Positions 41,333-52,800 of a DNA stretch of 64,000 nt are shown piece after piece (position 1 is the first letter of the stretch; the number at the start of each line of letters is the position of its first letter). The stretch lies in NCBI GenBank assembly GCA_030142905.1, contig JASJOG010000032.1, positions 1,350,001 through 1,414,000 of the forward strand, given 5' to 3'. The translations under genes and the position numbers were made by a program. The notes under the pieces were generated by a model. That model was not told the DNA's origin and ran no database searches. It was given only the letters and a program-made list of their open reading frames with translations. Source of the stretch: Heliopora coerulea. Taxonomy: Eukaryota > Cnidaria > Anthozoa > Scleralcyonacea > Helioporidae.

Positions 41333-42172
41333 ATGGAACTTTATCATAAAGAAAATGTGAGTTGCATTACGACTATTGCTTGTTATGACGATGGCAGTGT
41401 GAAACAAGTATGCTATAATTCCCAGAGTAGGGAAGTTCAAATTTATAGAGCTGCTCCAGGTGTGGAGGACGGTTTTTGTTTTTTGCGATTTCAAAAATTC
41501 TCATTTGATTTTCGAGATTTGAATTCGTTGATCTCAAGTCTGACCATACTTGATGAGAAAGATAGAATGGTGGTTGAAATTGCGAAGAAACTGAACAGAC
41601 GATTGGCGTTTGTTTTTGATGAACAATATGGTATCTGGGAATTGGGTTTTCAGAAAAAAGTTGCAATCCATAAAAGAAAAGCAGTTGTCATCGACCTGGA
41701 AAAAGAAGATTATGGGGAATGTAGTTATGCACCTTGAGAAGCTGTGGTTCATCCAGCAACTTATGAAGGTTTTGGTAGATTCAACTCTATTAAATTTAAA
41801 AAGAATGAAGATTTTGAATACATTGGTGAAAGATTGTTGGAGTTTCAACAAGAAGTTTTTGAGCAATATCCTTATTTGCGAAGTGAAAATAGCAAAACCA
41901 AAAAAAAGAATGAAGAGATGACAGAACAATTTTTTAAAAGTCATATTGAATTGTTTAGATTCATAACTTTTCAGATGAATTATGACAAAGAAAGTAGATC
42001 AACATCAAGAATTGCTTTGTTTAGACAATACAATAGCAATTTGATTGCTGTTGATGAGGTTTTTGATGCAGATTTTTTTATAAAAAACGATCAGCAGGTT
42101 TTTGAATATTGTAAGATACTAAGAGCAGCTCGAGATGCAGCCAGGGGAAACAAAAAAAATAAAACAAATTGA
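41333..42172 (+). pseudogene. Element 2 hypothetical protein C with an in-frame TGA
   Basis: One frame of 280 codons from ATG 41333 to TGA 42172, interrupted only by a TGA at 41735-41737. The first half has HKENVSCITTIACYDDGSVK and DEKDRMVVEIAKKLNRRLAF; the second has TYEGFGRFNSIKFKKNEDFE, SHIELFRFITFQMNYDKES and a basic end. No domain recognised. It lies directly before the integrase. Because text on both sides of the TGA is coherent and in phase, a single nonsense change is the simplest reading. Confidence 0.6.
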
Positions 42173-42184
42173 ATTTTTTTTTTC

Positions 42185-43067
42185 ATGAAAAATAGATATG
42201 AAAAAAAGGTCGAAAAGAATAGATTTGAAGTTGAAGACAAAAAAAAAGTTTTGAAGATGATAGGTATCAGTTGTTTAGAAGTTATAAGAAAAAATACAAG
42301 AGGTTGAAAGTTGATGTTAGAAGACCCAATCATCAATGGCAAATAGATTTGATGGACTTGAAACATTTGGAAAGATACAATTCACGTATCAGATATTTGT
42401 TGGTAGTTATAGACGTTTATAGTAGATATGTATGGGTTAAGAAATTACATAATAAAGAAAGTGATCATGTTGCTCGTAAATTTGAAGAAATTGTTGACAA
42501 TGAAGGTGTTTTGCCTGATGTGATCCATAGTGATAAGGGAGGGGAGTTTTCTTTGATAAAAAATAAATGTAAAAATGGATAGTTTGGAAAAGTCATAAGA
42601 TATTATTCAAATGAGAATTATGAAATGAAGAGCATGATCATTGAGAGATTTATTCATACTTTGCGAATGATGATATCCAGTATTTGAAGAACAGAGGGGA
42701 GGTATACTAATATTTTGCACAAAATAATTGAAAGATATAATGAGACTGAACATAAGGGTATACATTTATAATAAACCTCATGATGTTTACCATGATAAAG
42801 TAAAAATATCTCAAATTTTTAAATATAAAAGGTACTTTGAGTTTTATCCTTTTTATAAAAAAAGGACAAATATTAAAAGAGAATGATAAGGTGTGAGTTG
42901 CATAATTGAAATCTAGGTTTCAAAAAGAAAGCACTTTTAAGTGGAGTAAGGAAATTTTTAAAATTAAAAAAGTCCGTTTGACTGATCCCATTACTTATGT
43001 ATTGAAGGATAATGATGGAGAAACATTATCTGGTGTTTTTTATAGAGAAGAATTGCAAAAAGTTTGA
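42185..43067 (+). pseudogene. int: Element 2 retroviral-type integrase, broken
   Basis: The core is clear at 42271-42582: HQWQIDLMDLKHLERYNSRI (first Asp), LLVVIDVYSRYVWVKKL and VIHSDKGGEFSLI (second Asp). After a TAG at 42580-42582 the same frame continues with SMIIERFIHTLRMM (catalytic Glu) and IIERYNETEHKGIHL, with a TGA at 42685-42687 and a double TAA near 42770. The C-terminal part, KVRLTDPITYVLKDNDGETL, ends at TGA 43067 in another phase. It performs integration of this viral class. Dead here. Confidence 0.85.
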
Positions 43068-43104
43068 TATTGTTTTTATAAAAGTGACTAGTGGTGAAAG
43101 AGGT

Positions 43105-44007
43105 ATGTTGTCAATTGTTTTTGTCTCAAATCAACTATCTAGCAGGAGGAATAATCAAACGAATTATTTTGAAATTGATATCGTTCCTGAAATCGATGCA
43201 AGACCGGGAAATAAACAGATCGTGGTTGAAGAAATTCTGTATCCAAATACAATTTCAACTATTCACCCTCGGAATAAAGAGGATTTTAAGATAAAAATTG
43301 TCTTTACTGTTGAACATTTTATCAAGAAAAAAAATAATACTTATATCGATTCATCTTTATCGTGTGAACATGATTGGGTTTATGTTCCGTATGGTCATCA
43401 TACATTAAAAGAATTGATTTTGTTTCTGAATAAAACATTATGTTTGTTTAATTGTAATATTGGAATTGTCATGGGTCAAAAATATACTGTTACATTTATA
43501 AAAGACATGAAATATTATTCTACAGCATCTTCATCTTATGATGGATTTGATATGTATAAAAGTGGCAGTAGAGTAAATGAGCAAGACAATTATGATGTGA
43601 AACTTGAAATCGTGTTTGGAAAAGGGTTGACTCATGTATTGGGGATTGATTTGAATAAAATTGAATTTGAAATAAAGCATTCCAATTCACAAAGTAAGGG
43701 GCATCTAGAAAAAAAAGAATTATATGTTATGGATCCTTCTTATGGATTAAATTTCATGAGTATTAGTTGTGACCAGGTTCTTCCTGTAAAAATGGGATTT
43801 GAATTTAAAGAACACTTGGTGTTATGTCCCATTAAATTACCAGATAAAAACAGTGAGGAATTCATGGTGTCTTTTGTTCAAAAAAATTGTGTGTGATCTC
43901 TGAGACCTGGAGTGATTGGATCGATGCGTTTTCAAGTTACAGATTTAAATGATGTCAAGTTGTATTTTAATAGTGGGAAAATTATTTTGATTTGTAATAT
44001 AATTTAA
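43105..44007 (+). pseudogene. Element 2 penton-like (minor capsid) protein
   Basis: 301 codons in one frame from ATG 43105 to TAA 44007, with one TGA at 43894-43896. Blocks seen: EEILYPNTISTIHPRNKEDF, YGHHTLKELILFLNKTLCLF, FGKGLTHVLGIDLNKIEFEI, and after the TGA VTDLNDVKLYFNSGKIILI. This order (long-chain start, ELIxxLN, GLxxxLGI, final LND...GxxxL) matches minor capsid proteins of Polinton/adintovirus elements. Expected at capsid vertices. It sits between integrase and the core gene. Confidence 0.75.
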
Positions 44008-44231
44008 TTTTTTCTGTTTTTTAAGAGAGTGAAAAAGAAGACATGTTTATCAAAATCAAAGTGGTGGCGGTTTTAAATATGTCATTAAATAGATTATCAA
44101 AACAACTTTCAACTTACACTTACAGGAATAAAAGACAAGCAAGACAATAAACTGTATCGAAAGAAAAGAAATAGTAAAAAATATCCTACTTCTTTTTATT
44201 TTGAAAGTACTTATGGGCAGAAAACAGACAT

Positions 44232-44531
44232 ATGCAATATATCAGAGGAACGGGTAGAAAAAAAAATTATATGAAATACCAGCGAGGGACAGGATTGAGA
44301 CAATTGTTGTCTAATAGGGGTATATATCCTTGAAGTCGTCCTAGATTATTGATCAGGAGAAGAAGAAGGAGAAATCAATCTGGGACGGGAATTGGTGGTT
44401 TTTTTTGAAAAGTTGTAAAATTTGGGAAAAAGGTCGCGAGTAATCCCATAGTGAGAAAAGTTGCAAAAGATGTTGTTTTGCCCATGGTGATAGGTGGTAT
44501 ACATTGAAAAATGGGTGGAAAAATAAGATGA
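44232..44531 (+). pseudogene. Element 2 basic core protein, pX-like
   Basis: Frame from ATG 44232 to TGA 44531, with TGA also at 44331, 44406 and 44505 but no TAA, TAG or frameshift. The sequence is strongly basic, with LLIRRRRRRNQSG after a Gly-rich start and a later IVRKVAKDVVLPMVIGGI. A short Arg-rich, Gly-rich protein ending in an amphipathic helix, placed between penton and major capsid genes, resembles adenovirus pX and the pX-like proteins of adintoviruses, which condense DNA in the virion. The stop codons make it a pseudogene unless TGA is read through. Confidence 0.6.
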
Positions 44532-44555
44532 TTTTTTTTTGTTTTTTAAAGAAGA

Positions 44556-45110
44556 ATGGATATTCTTATGTTGAAGTTTACTGCAAGTGCAGAAAATGTT
44601 CTTGAATTGAGCGAATATAAAGTTGAGGAGAATTTGAAAGAACAATTTATAGGCAAAAAAGCAAATGTTGTAAGAACAATCAAAATGAAAATGAAAGATG
44701 TTATAATGTCAAATATTGCTGATTAATTTCAAATAGAATATGCTCAATACACTAATTTTAATTCTACAAATAACAAAAGTAATTTTGACAATGTTTTGAA
44801 TTTGAAAAAAGGAAATTTTCCAATGAAAGGAGATATAATCATGCATTCAAATCTATTATGTCATTTACAACTTAATTTTGTGAATTTGTCATATGGCAAC
44901 GAATTTGACTTTGGATCACATATTCTTTATGACATCCCGGTGGAATTCGTGCAGGGTGATGATGAAATTAATCGACATTGTCAAGCAGTTAAAGAATTTA
45001 CAGATCAAAGAAATTATTACAATTGTAAAGTGAATGCATTAAAACGACGACAAGAACAGATGGCTATTAGAGAAATTACAAATAAAAAAAATGAACAACC
45101 CCCCAAATAA
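44556..45110 (+). pseudogene. Element 2 hypothetical virion-region protein
   Basis: 185 codons in one frame from ATG 44556 to TAA 45110, with one TAA near 44724. It starts MDILMLKFTASAENVLELSE and later reads SNLLCHLQLNFVNLSYGNEF and EINRHCQAVKEFTDQRNYYN, ending in a charged tail (NKKNEQPPK). No recognised fold. Location between core and major capsid genes makes a capsid-associated role likely by context only. Confidence 0.5.
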
Positions 45111-45231
45111 AAAACAAAATATAAAAATTCCAAATTTTTCAGATATTGACAACATTCAAAAAATAACCCAAAAAAAAAAAATTTGTAATTCTTTGATTTA
45201 AATTTTTTTAAAGTTTGTTAATAAAAAAAAA

Positions 45232-46670
45232 ATGACCGAGTTTTCACTTGGAAATGAAAGAGTTCGAAAATTAACAGAAGAAAATGCTCTTGTTGAAAAA
45301 CTACCATTATTGAAGAATAAAAATCAAGATCCCATTCATGATGATGAAACCGGATTATATCATGAAGTACTTGACATGTTTCAAGATGTTCCTATTAATA
45401 CAGATGTAGTGGAAAACAAACGGATAATTGCAAATCCCAATGAAAAATCAGATTCAGAAATATTTACTTTTAATAAGGGAGGAAGTGGCGGAGGTGGATA
45501 AAACTTGACGATAGTTTTATGAAAGCAACACTTTCAGTCACAACAGGTGGAGATAATTTAAATGTGGCTACTATCTGTGACATAATGTCTCACCCATTAC
45601 ATACAATGTGGAAATCTGTTGATGTGAGTACAAATGAAGTGTCGGTAACAAATTCACATACAGAAAATTTATTTGTGGCTGATGTTTTGGGTTGTTTGTA
45701 TCAACATAAAGATAAAAATGATGATTTGGCAGGTTGTTCTACTGGATGGAGAAATTCTCCCAGTCAACATGATTATCTTACAAAGCTTGTCAGTAATGCC
45801 ACTGTCACTTCTATGAAAACTAATAATAAACCCGCTCATGAAAGAATAAAAAGCATTAAAGAAGATAGATATGTAATCTACGATTTGTGATTTTGTTTTT
45901 TTGGTGTCGGTCCACAATTTTTACCAGTAAACAATAAGTTGACCTTGAAATTCACAAAAGATACAAACAGAAGAATTTTTACGGGTAGTGAACTTGAACT
46001 TGTTGGAAATTTGAGTGGAACTGACAGTGATTTTCATGTTGCAAATGCTCATGATAACACCCATGCAAATTTTGCAACATACATAACAAATGGGGGACGA
46101 AATGGAACGAATTTGGGGCATCTTGATGATTTGAAAACCGAATTGAAAAATTTCGAAATTCATTTCAAATCGCTTACTCCTGATGCACAAATTCAAGAAG
46201 ATGTAAATAGAATGTTAGATGTTCAAGGAAAATATATAAACTTGTTTTATCAGGAAATTCATGTGAGAAGTGAAGTTCATAAGTTATCCAATTCGAAATT
46301 TATGTGCAATAACGTTTTTGGATTTAATTGTCCATATGTTTTGATCATTGGTTTGGTCCGTACTGATTTTGTTAATGGAGACTTTTATAGAACACCAGCA
46401 TACTGCACGTGGGAAAAAATGAAAGATGTGGTCAAAGTTAATAGCGTTCCCGTTGGTGCAAAAATTGAAAATTCGAAAGATGCTTATTTTCACACCAGAC
46501 GAGCTCTACATTTGGGTGATTCTGAAAAAATGTATACTGATTATGCAAATTACGAAAACGGAGATGCTCTAATCGTCTTCGAGTTAAATCCCACTGAAGA
46601 TTCTAATTTGAAATTACTTCCAAAAGAAATGAAAAAACCATCAATGTGGAAATACTATTTGACACAATAG
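45232..46670 (+). pseudogene. mcp: Element 2 major capsid protein (hexon-like, double jelly roll)
   Basis: About 480 codons. The N-terminal frame 45232-45501 ends in FNKGGSGGGG, where a one-base shift leads to the frame from 45519 (SFMKATLSVTTGGDNLNVAT, HPLHTMWKSVDVSTNEVSVT). A TGA at 45888-45890 interrupts; the same frame then reads FGVGPQFLPVNNKLTLKFTK and runs to TAG 46670. The Gly-rich linker followed by TGG and HPLHTxWKSVDV, then the FLPxNxxLxLxF strand, are typical of adintovirus hexons. It builds the shell. Distinct from the element 1 capsid. Confidence 0.8.
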
Positions 46671-46792
46671 ACAACATTGAAGTTTACGTAAAAATTATAG
46701 GATTGATGAATCAAGTTTGCAAATTTGCAACCATGAAAACAACTTTTAAACAGCTTGCAATATTATTTTTTGAAGAAGAAAAATGAAGGCTT

Positions 46793-47032
46793 TTGGAAGA
46801 TATTATGCCAAGGAAAAAGAAAAGAATGAATGTTACACAAATGTTATTAAACAAATTATCTTATTTATCTCCTGATGCATATTCTTCCATGAGAGGTCGC
46901 CATGAGAGAATTGAAGTTGACTCCTCAGCTGTTATTTCCTCTAAATCACTCATTTCATACTGTTTATCGTGTTGGCCTGTGACTGCCTTTCGAGAAAAAT
47001 TCACCAGTGAATTTCTTCATACATGTGTGTAA
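46793..47032 (+). CDS. Element 2 small hypothetical protein
   Basis: 80-codon frame; the first ATG is at 46805, after a basic start (PRKKKRMNVTQMLLNKLSYL). It contains Ser-rich SSAVISSKSLISYCLSCW and ends at TAA 47032. It may be a nucleic-acid-binding or processed virion peptide, but no family is recognised. It follows the capsid gene on the same strand. Confidence 0.4.
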   Translation: MEDIMPRKKKRMNVTQMLLNKLSYLSPDAYSSMRGRHERIEVDSSAVISSKSLISYCLSCWPVTAFREKFTSEFLHTCV

Positions 47033-47121
47033 AGCATAAGGGAGATATTTTTCCATCTAATCATTAAAATAGATGATCTTTTCGTTTTTTTTGTATAGAA
47101 CTTTTAAAAAACAATAATAAT

Positions 47122-47319
47122 ATGAACAAATGTAAAGTGACAGATGAAGATTGTAATAGCGATAGTGAACATTTGGATCAATATCAAACACGTTGTAGAT
47201 TTTATAAAAAGAAACAAAATTCTCATGATATGCATTTTCTGATGGTGGAAAATAATATATTTTTAAATATTATGAGAAAAGTGTCAAAATATTTGAAAAA
47301 AATTACATTTTTTTTGTAG
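47122..47319 (+). CDS. Element 2 small hypothetical protein
   Basis: 65-residue frame (MNKCKVTDEDCNSDSEHLDQ then YKKKQNSHDMHFLMVENNIF). Cys near the N-terminus, Lys-rich end. No known domain. Coding status is suggested only by position between capsid and protease genes. Confidence 0.3.
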   Translation: MNKCKVTDEDCNSDSEHLDQYQTRCRFYKKKQNSHDMHFLMVENNIFLNIMRKVSKYLKKITFFL

Positions 47320-47336
47320 AAAAAATTAATAAAAAA

Positions 47337-47567
47337 ATGAGTGGAAATAGCATTCAAAGACTACAGGTGATTGATCCCTCTGTGTTGAAATCTTTATTAC
47401 AACAACTAAACAAAAACACAAAACGTCAAGCCATTGCAAATATAATAGATGAAAGTGGGATGAATGAAATTATACATGATCATGACAAGTTTGTCGCGGC
47501 ACCTGAACAAAGTGAATTGAAGGATTCCTATAGACAAAATTTGCTTTCTCGAATAGAAAATATATAA
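47337..47567 (+). CDS. Element 2 small helical protein
   Basis: 76-residue intact frame starting 17 bp after the previous one. Helical text (LKSLLQQLNKNTKRQAIANI, DESGMNEIIHDHDKFVAAPE). Compact, soluble, with a good ATG. Unknown function; lies in the virion-gene block. Confidence 0.5.
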   Translation: MSGNSIQRLQVIDPSVLKSLLQQLNKNTKRQAIANIIDESGMNEIIHDHDKFVAAPEQSELKDSYRQNLLSRIENI

Positions 47568-47592
47568 AGGAAAAAATAGAATAACCAGATCG

Positions 47593-48087
47593 ATGAATAA
47601 TGTCGATGGAGATGGCACTGGAACTGGTGGTGATGGGGGTGATGATGATGTCGGTGGTGATGGTGAAAGACAACGGCATTTACGTTTAGGAGTTGTCAGC
47701 GTGAAGCATTTTGAATCACGATTGCACACAAAGGGTATACGTAGAAGTAAAGATGGTAAATTAATAGGTGCAAAAGGAAACAAAACAAATATAGTTTATG
47801 ATTCGTTTTTAAACGACTTTGGTAGAAATATATCCAAAGAAAGTAGTTATATGCTACCTGATAGAGACAAACGTTCAGCCCTGAAAGTCTTGGGTGACTC
47901 CGGATTTGCTCAAAATAATATTCCAAATCAAAAAATGAAACAAGCTTATGGAACGCAAGTTCCTAGTATACGAGATATGTTAATTAGACAAGCAAGTCCT
48001 CAAAAAAAAAAAGAATGGAATGAACGATCTACATCCATCAAACCTGAGTGGGGTGATATCAGACATCAGATTTATAAAAAAATATAG
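47593..48087 (+). CDS. Element 2 hypothetical protein with Gly/Asp-rich start
   Basis: 164-residue intact frame. The first 25 residues are almost all Gly and Asp (DGDGTGTGGDGGDDDVGGDG), then a basic region (RHLRLGVVSVKHFESRLHTK) and NKTNIVYDSFLNDFGRNIS. Ends at TAG 48087. It lies just before the protease. It could be a protease substrate or scaffold, but this is inference from position. Confidence 0.55.
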   Translation: MNNVDGDGTGTGGDGGDDDVGGDGERQRHLRLGVVSVKHFESRLHTKGIRRSKDGKLIGAKGNKTNIVYDSFLNDFGRNISKESSYMLPDRDKRSALKVLGDSGFAQNNIPNQKMKQAYGTQVPSIRDMLIRQASPQKKKEWNERSTSIKPEWGDIRHQIYKKI

Positions 48088-48191
48088 ACCGGAAGCAAAA
48101 TATGTAATTAACATAAACTCAGAAGCAAAATATGTAATTAAAAAATTATATAAATCGAAGCATTTTTTCAGTCTAATAAAATAAAACGAAA

Positions 48192-49007
48192 ATGGCTTGT
48201 TTCGATTTTTCTGACCAAAAAAAAATGTATCTTGCTGAAGCTCTGTTTCAACATGATGCTTTAAATATGGCAACATTGGATGATCTGATAAACCAAAAGA
48301 ACGCAATTTATGAAGACGATTCTGACGTTCCCTTCACTCTTGGAGTTTTTCCTGCCGATAAAAGTCCAGACTTGATTGTGCAATATGAAAATTTTCAGTA
48401 CAACTGGATAACAAACACCGATCCTTCAAGCAAACCCGGAGTTCATTGGATGTGTGTTTTGATGAAAAAAGAAATCAAAGTTTATTCTTCTGAACATGAT
48501 ATATTTAAAGAATGCACTAATTGCATTTACTATTTGATGGATACTTGGGGATCCAAATACTTTAACAAGATTTGCAAAAACGTCATGAATCAAATGACAG
48601 ACGAATACAATTACAATCAAAGACCTCATGTGGCATCTATGGAATAAAATAAACTAAAATGCACTTGCAAGTTCGAAATTAACTACCCCATCAAAAGAAG
48701 AATCCAGCATGCGAGTTACAAAAATTGTGGATGGTTCACTTTGTATTTTACAAGCATGGATGAAGAAAAACTAATGCATTGGTCTCAAACGGATTCGAAC
48801 AGTTATGGTAAAATAAAACAAAATTATGATGAGTTAACCAATTATTTTAAACGTGATTTTTTTCCTCAGGCTAGTTGTTATACCCTTTGCAATACGTTCG
48901 GTGCGTATAAAATACTATTAGCGAACAAAAATTCCAGAAAAGGAGTTACACATGATTGTGATCAAACATATACATGTCAGAGAAAAATACTATCCAAATA
49001 TTGTTAA
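48192..49007 (+). pseudogene. Element 2 adenain-like cysteine protease
   Basis: 272 codons in one frame from ATG 48192 to TAA 49007, with one TAA at 48645-48647. PGVHWMCVLM holds the catalytic His, and after the stop RIQHASYKNCGWFTLYF holds the Gln and the catalytic Cys (NCG), in the order typical of adenovirus-type maturation proteases (C5 family). It would cleave capsid and core precursors. The premature stop falls before the Cys, so this copy is inactive. Last plus-strand gene before the minus-strand ATPase and polymerase. Confidence 0.8.
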
Positions 49008-49021
49008 AAAAAGCATTTATT

Positions 49022-49785
49022 TAATCATCGTATTTGTTATATACAAATAAATCTTCGTTGGGAAATATCCCTTGTCTTACCCTTACATTTTCTACTACTT
49101 GTACTGTGCTGTCTAGCATCAAATAGGGATGAGTTTTATCACTTTGATCAAAAGCTAGTTTCAAAATTTCTCGTATTTCTTTTGCATCAAAACCTCTTGA
49201 TCTTAGAATATGTTTTGCATTTCTACTGTCCAATTTTTTTGGGAAATAATACCACGTAATTTGCATTGCTAAATAGCATGTGAAACTTTGATGAGGAAAA
49301 CATGAGACCTTGCACAATGAATATATAGTTCATATTTTCATGATGACATTTTCTTGTTACCAGTTCTTCCACATAATGCAATATCTTTTTTCTGGAACCG
49401 ACCACCATCATCATGTTGTCCATGATCACCAAATCGTGCTTGTTGGTCCTGTCGTTTCCCGATTCGTTGACTTTTTTTTTTAACGATTCTATGGTGGATA
49501 TTATTTCCTTGTCAACTTCAGATTCATTGTCTGCCATGTTGTGTTTGACAGAATGAAATTTAACCGATTTTAATGATTCATCTTCCAGATCGATCGTATT
49601 ACCAAATTCAGCCATATGCAAAAATAGCACATTTTGCAAAATATGTCCCTTGTTGATAAACGAGAAATATTTTATAAAATTTCAAATCCAAGTCGTTTTT
49701 CCAGTTTGACTGGGTCCAACCATCAATATAAAAAAAGGAAAATTAATGGAAACGGTTGTATGTTTTATTCCGCGTTCTATTAAAA
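49022..49785 (-). pseudogene. Element 2 packaging ATPase (A32/FtsK-HerA type)
   Basis: Walker A is MVGPSQTGKTTWI near 49725-49690; a TGA follows at 49682-49684 and the same frame continues as FIKYFSFINKGHILQNVLFL. Walker B is KHDLVIMDNMMMV near 49430. A frameshift near 49240 leads to the C-terminal frame SRNAKHILRSRGFDAKEIRE ending KYDD at 49022. Drives genome packaging. Another shift in a T-run upstream of Walker A hides the true start. It lies end to end with the protease gene, transcribed the other way. Confidence 0.82.
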
Positions 49786-49826
49786 AAAAAAAAAAAGAAA
49801 AAAATTCTGTTTTTTTTTTGTGGTTT

Positions 49827-52800
49827 TTATTGAAATGTATAACCCCATAGAACAGTGGATAAATCGCTTAAAATACGTCTTTTATCAAATGTGAATGAAA
49901 ATGTTTTTGACACGTTTTGTTTTTCGATTAGTAAATAATTTTTAACGACAAATTCATTTTCAGTTTCAATTGTAAACGTTTTATCAAAATCATCCTACAT
50001 TTCATACAAAAAGTCAGGAGATATAATCAGATTTTTCGATCTTTTCAATTTCAAACCTTTCACATGAGTCACTTTGATGCCGTAATTTTTTGTAAATGAA
50101 TAACTTTTGGGGCCCGTCGAAACAAAAGAAGTTATATATTCTCCATCTTTCAATTCTGATGTCAAATATCCCAAATCTGATTTGAGTTCCAAAATTTCAT
50201 CACAGTGTTTTGAATAATAATAGAATCTGTATCGTAATACAAAACGCTTTTGGGGGTATTTTATTTAAATATTTTAACAACTTCAATCTTGAATAACGTG
50301 ATATACGCTCCAACAGCAATGCACATTTTGTTTATCTTGTGATTGTATTCCTCTCAACAATTACATACGACACGTGCCGTTTGCGAATCCAGAACAAAGT
50401 AAACAGTGTCGTACTTTTTATTATAAACATGAGAGCACAATTCTTAAGAATCATTCACAAAATAAACAAAGGACTTATTGAATTTCTGACAAAGTTTACC
50501 CCATAACGAATTTAGTATTAATTTCATAACAAATCTCATTGCTTCGTTTTTGTCAGTGGGGATATCTTCGCATTTTATGAAAATTACAAAATTTTCAAGT
50601 AATCGTTGAGACAAGTTTTGTTTTTCACGTTCCATGTTTTCTTTGTTTGAAATTCCCGAATATTGTGTTTTCATGCTGTAAAATTTTGCAATGTATTCCT
50701 GAAATATTTTTTCTTTTGTTCGTAATAAAGCAACTCATAATTTTCCGAAATTTCGTATTTGTTTTCCAACACTTCATAAACTTCGTGCAAACACCATGTT
50801 CCTGTTAATTTCTTTTCATCAATCAAATGTTTGCAAGATTCATTGTGCGTTTTCAACTTTGAACATTCGTGACATAATGAAAACACTAATTTATTATCAA
50901 TTCCTGAGGGTAAAACAGGAAAATACAACTTGTTATTTGGCAATATCGTACATTTCAAAAAACCAACTTTTCGTTCTTCCACATCCTTTTTTATTTCCCC
51001 AATTAAAAATTCTTTTATAAATGCGTTATCCACTTTTACAATGAGAGCACCCACAGGATAAAATTGATCATACTGAACTGATGGGTACAAAGAAACAAAA
51101 TCGACATAATGAATTCTTCCCTGATAAAAACAATCTTTATATAATACACTAGGATACATACGACCCCCATACAAAGCATCTCTAATTTTCAGAGGTGTTT
51201 TTTTAAATATTTTTTTCTCGTTTTTATTTGTTTTTATATAATTGCATTCTTTATAATTACAATGGTTTTGCATCTCTTTTTCAAATATTTTATCCTATTC
51301 TCGGTTTCCAAATGTAATCTCCCGAACGTTTTTTGACATTTTGGATTGTATTGTAAAGGATCATAACACGATGAACACCTGTGATAAAAACATCCCATAA
51401 ACTCAAACTGTATCAGTCGTTTCGTCATATCCATCCATGTAAAAATTATCAATTTTTTTCTCTCCAAGACGATGATAAATCCATCTAAAATTTTGAGAAT
51501 TCGTCACTTTACTCTCGATTTCATTCAACCATTCAATAGCTATTTTACTTTGATTTTTCAATGTTTTTCCTCCGTTATACCTGCAAACTGGTTCCACACC
51601 CAACTCATCTTTTGAATTTATCATGCTTAAATAAATCTTTAAAGATAAAGACGATATTGTCATCACTGTAGGGTCGAACAACACTTCCACATTGGTACAC
51701 TTCAAAATAATATTGTGAAATTTTATCAAAGCTTTTGTCATTATAAAAACGTCATTTTGACAGTATTCCTTAACTTCATTTTTCAAAATATACATTTCAT
51801 TTTTCTTTTGCTCATACCAATCATCAAACGATTTCAATTCAAGATCATTCATGTTTGATGTCGAAAAACTTGCTTTAGGGGGGATGTTTCCACTGTAATT
51901 CAAATCAGTCAAATCATAAGGAAAATAACCTTTCTTAACATGTTTCCCCAAATCCAACATTTGTACGACATTTCTCAAAGATGTCATGGTCAGCAGCATG
52001 CTATCTAAAACAACCACATTTTTATATTCCAATCGCAAAATTCGAAAACTGTTCATAATTATTTTTGGCACTAAATGTTTTTCATATACCAAATAATGTA
52101 ACAAAAACAAGCAATCAAATTTTGACCCGTTGTGAGCAAACCATTTACTTTTAGAATCCTTATTTGCAATTTTAAGAAAATAATCTCCAAACATGCTTTC
52201 TGTTATTTTACCTTCGTAATACATCCAATCATCCAATTTACAACATTGATATTCCAATTTTCGACCATAATCATCCATACAAACATTACAAAAATACACA
52301 CAAAACATTCCCCAATTCGAAGGATTTGCTTCCGTTTGAAAATCAAAGATATAAATATTAATCAATTCATCAGGATTTTTTGTGTAAAACAATTTGTTTC
52401 TTGTTTTCAAGGGGTAAAAAGCAATGATACAACACGAGCCTTTTCACATCACGTTTTACAAAATTTGAAGTCACAGTTGTGCATTCTTTTTTTACCTTTC
52501 ATATTGATGTGATAAAATCTTCTGACCAATGAATGGCATTTCAAACAAAAGAAATAAACTTGACACGGGGACATCAATTTTTTTTACTTCAAAATTAATA
52601 ATTCCGACATTTATACTTTTTACATAGTGAAATTTCATACACTTTTCACTTTGGAAGAACAAACTGCATAACTGACATAAAACATCAGAAGAAAAAGATA
52701 AACTTTTTTCATGTCTGGTTTGACACTTGAAACAATTAAATTTAGAATAACATATGTGATTGCAATTATTGCTGATTTTTTTCATACATTTACAACAGAA

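Noticed and set aside
38309..49684. TGA reassigned as a sense codon in element 2
   Set aside because: Kept only as a finding to test: TAA/TAG stops and frameshifts also occur, some genes seem to end in TGA, and the unrelated Gypsy copy 2 shows the same TGA excess.
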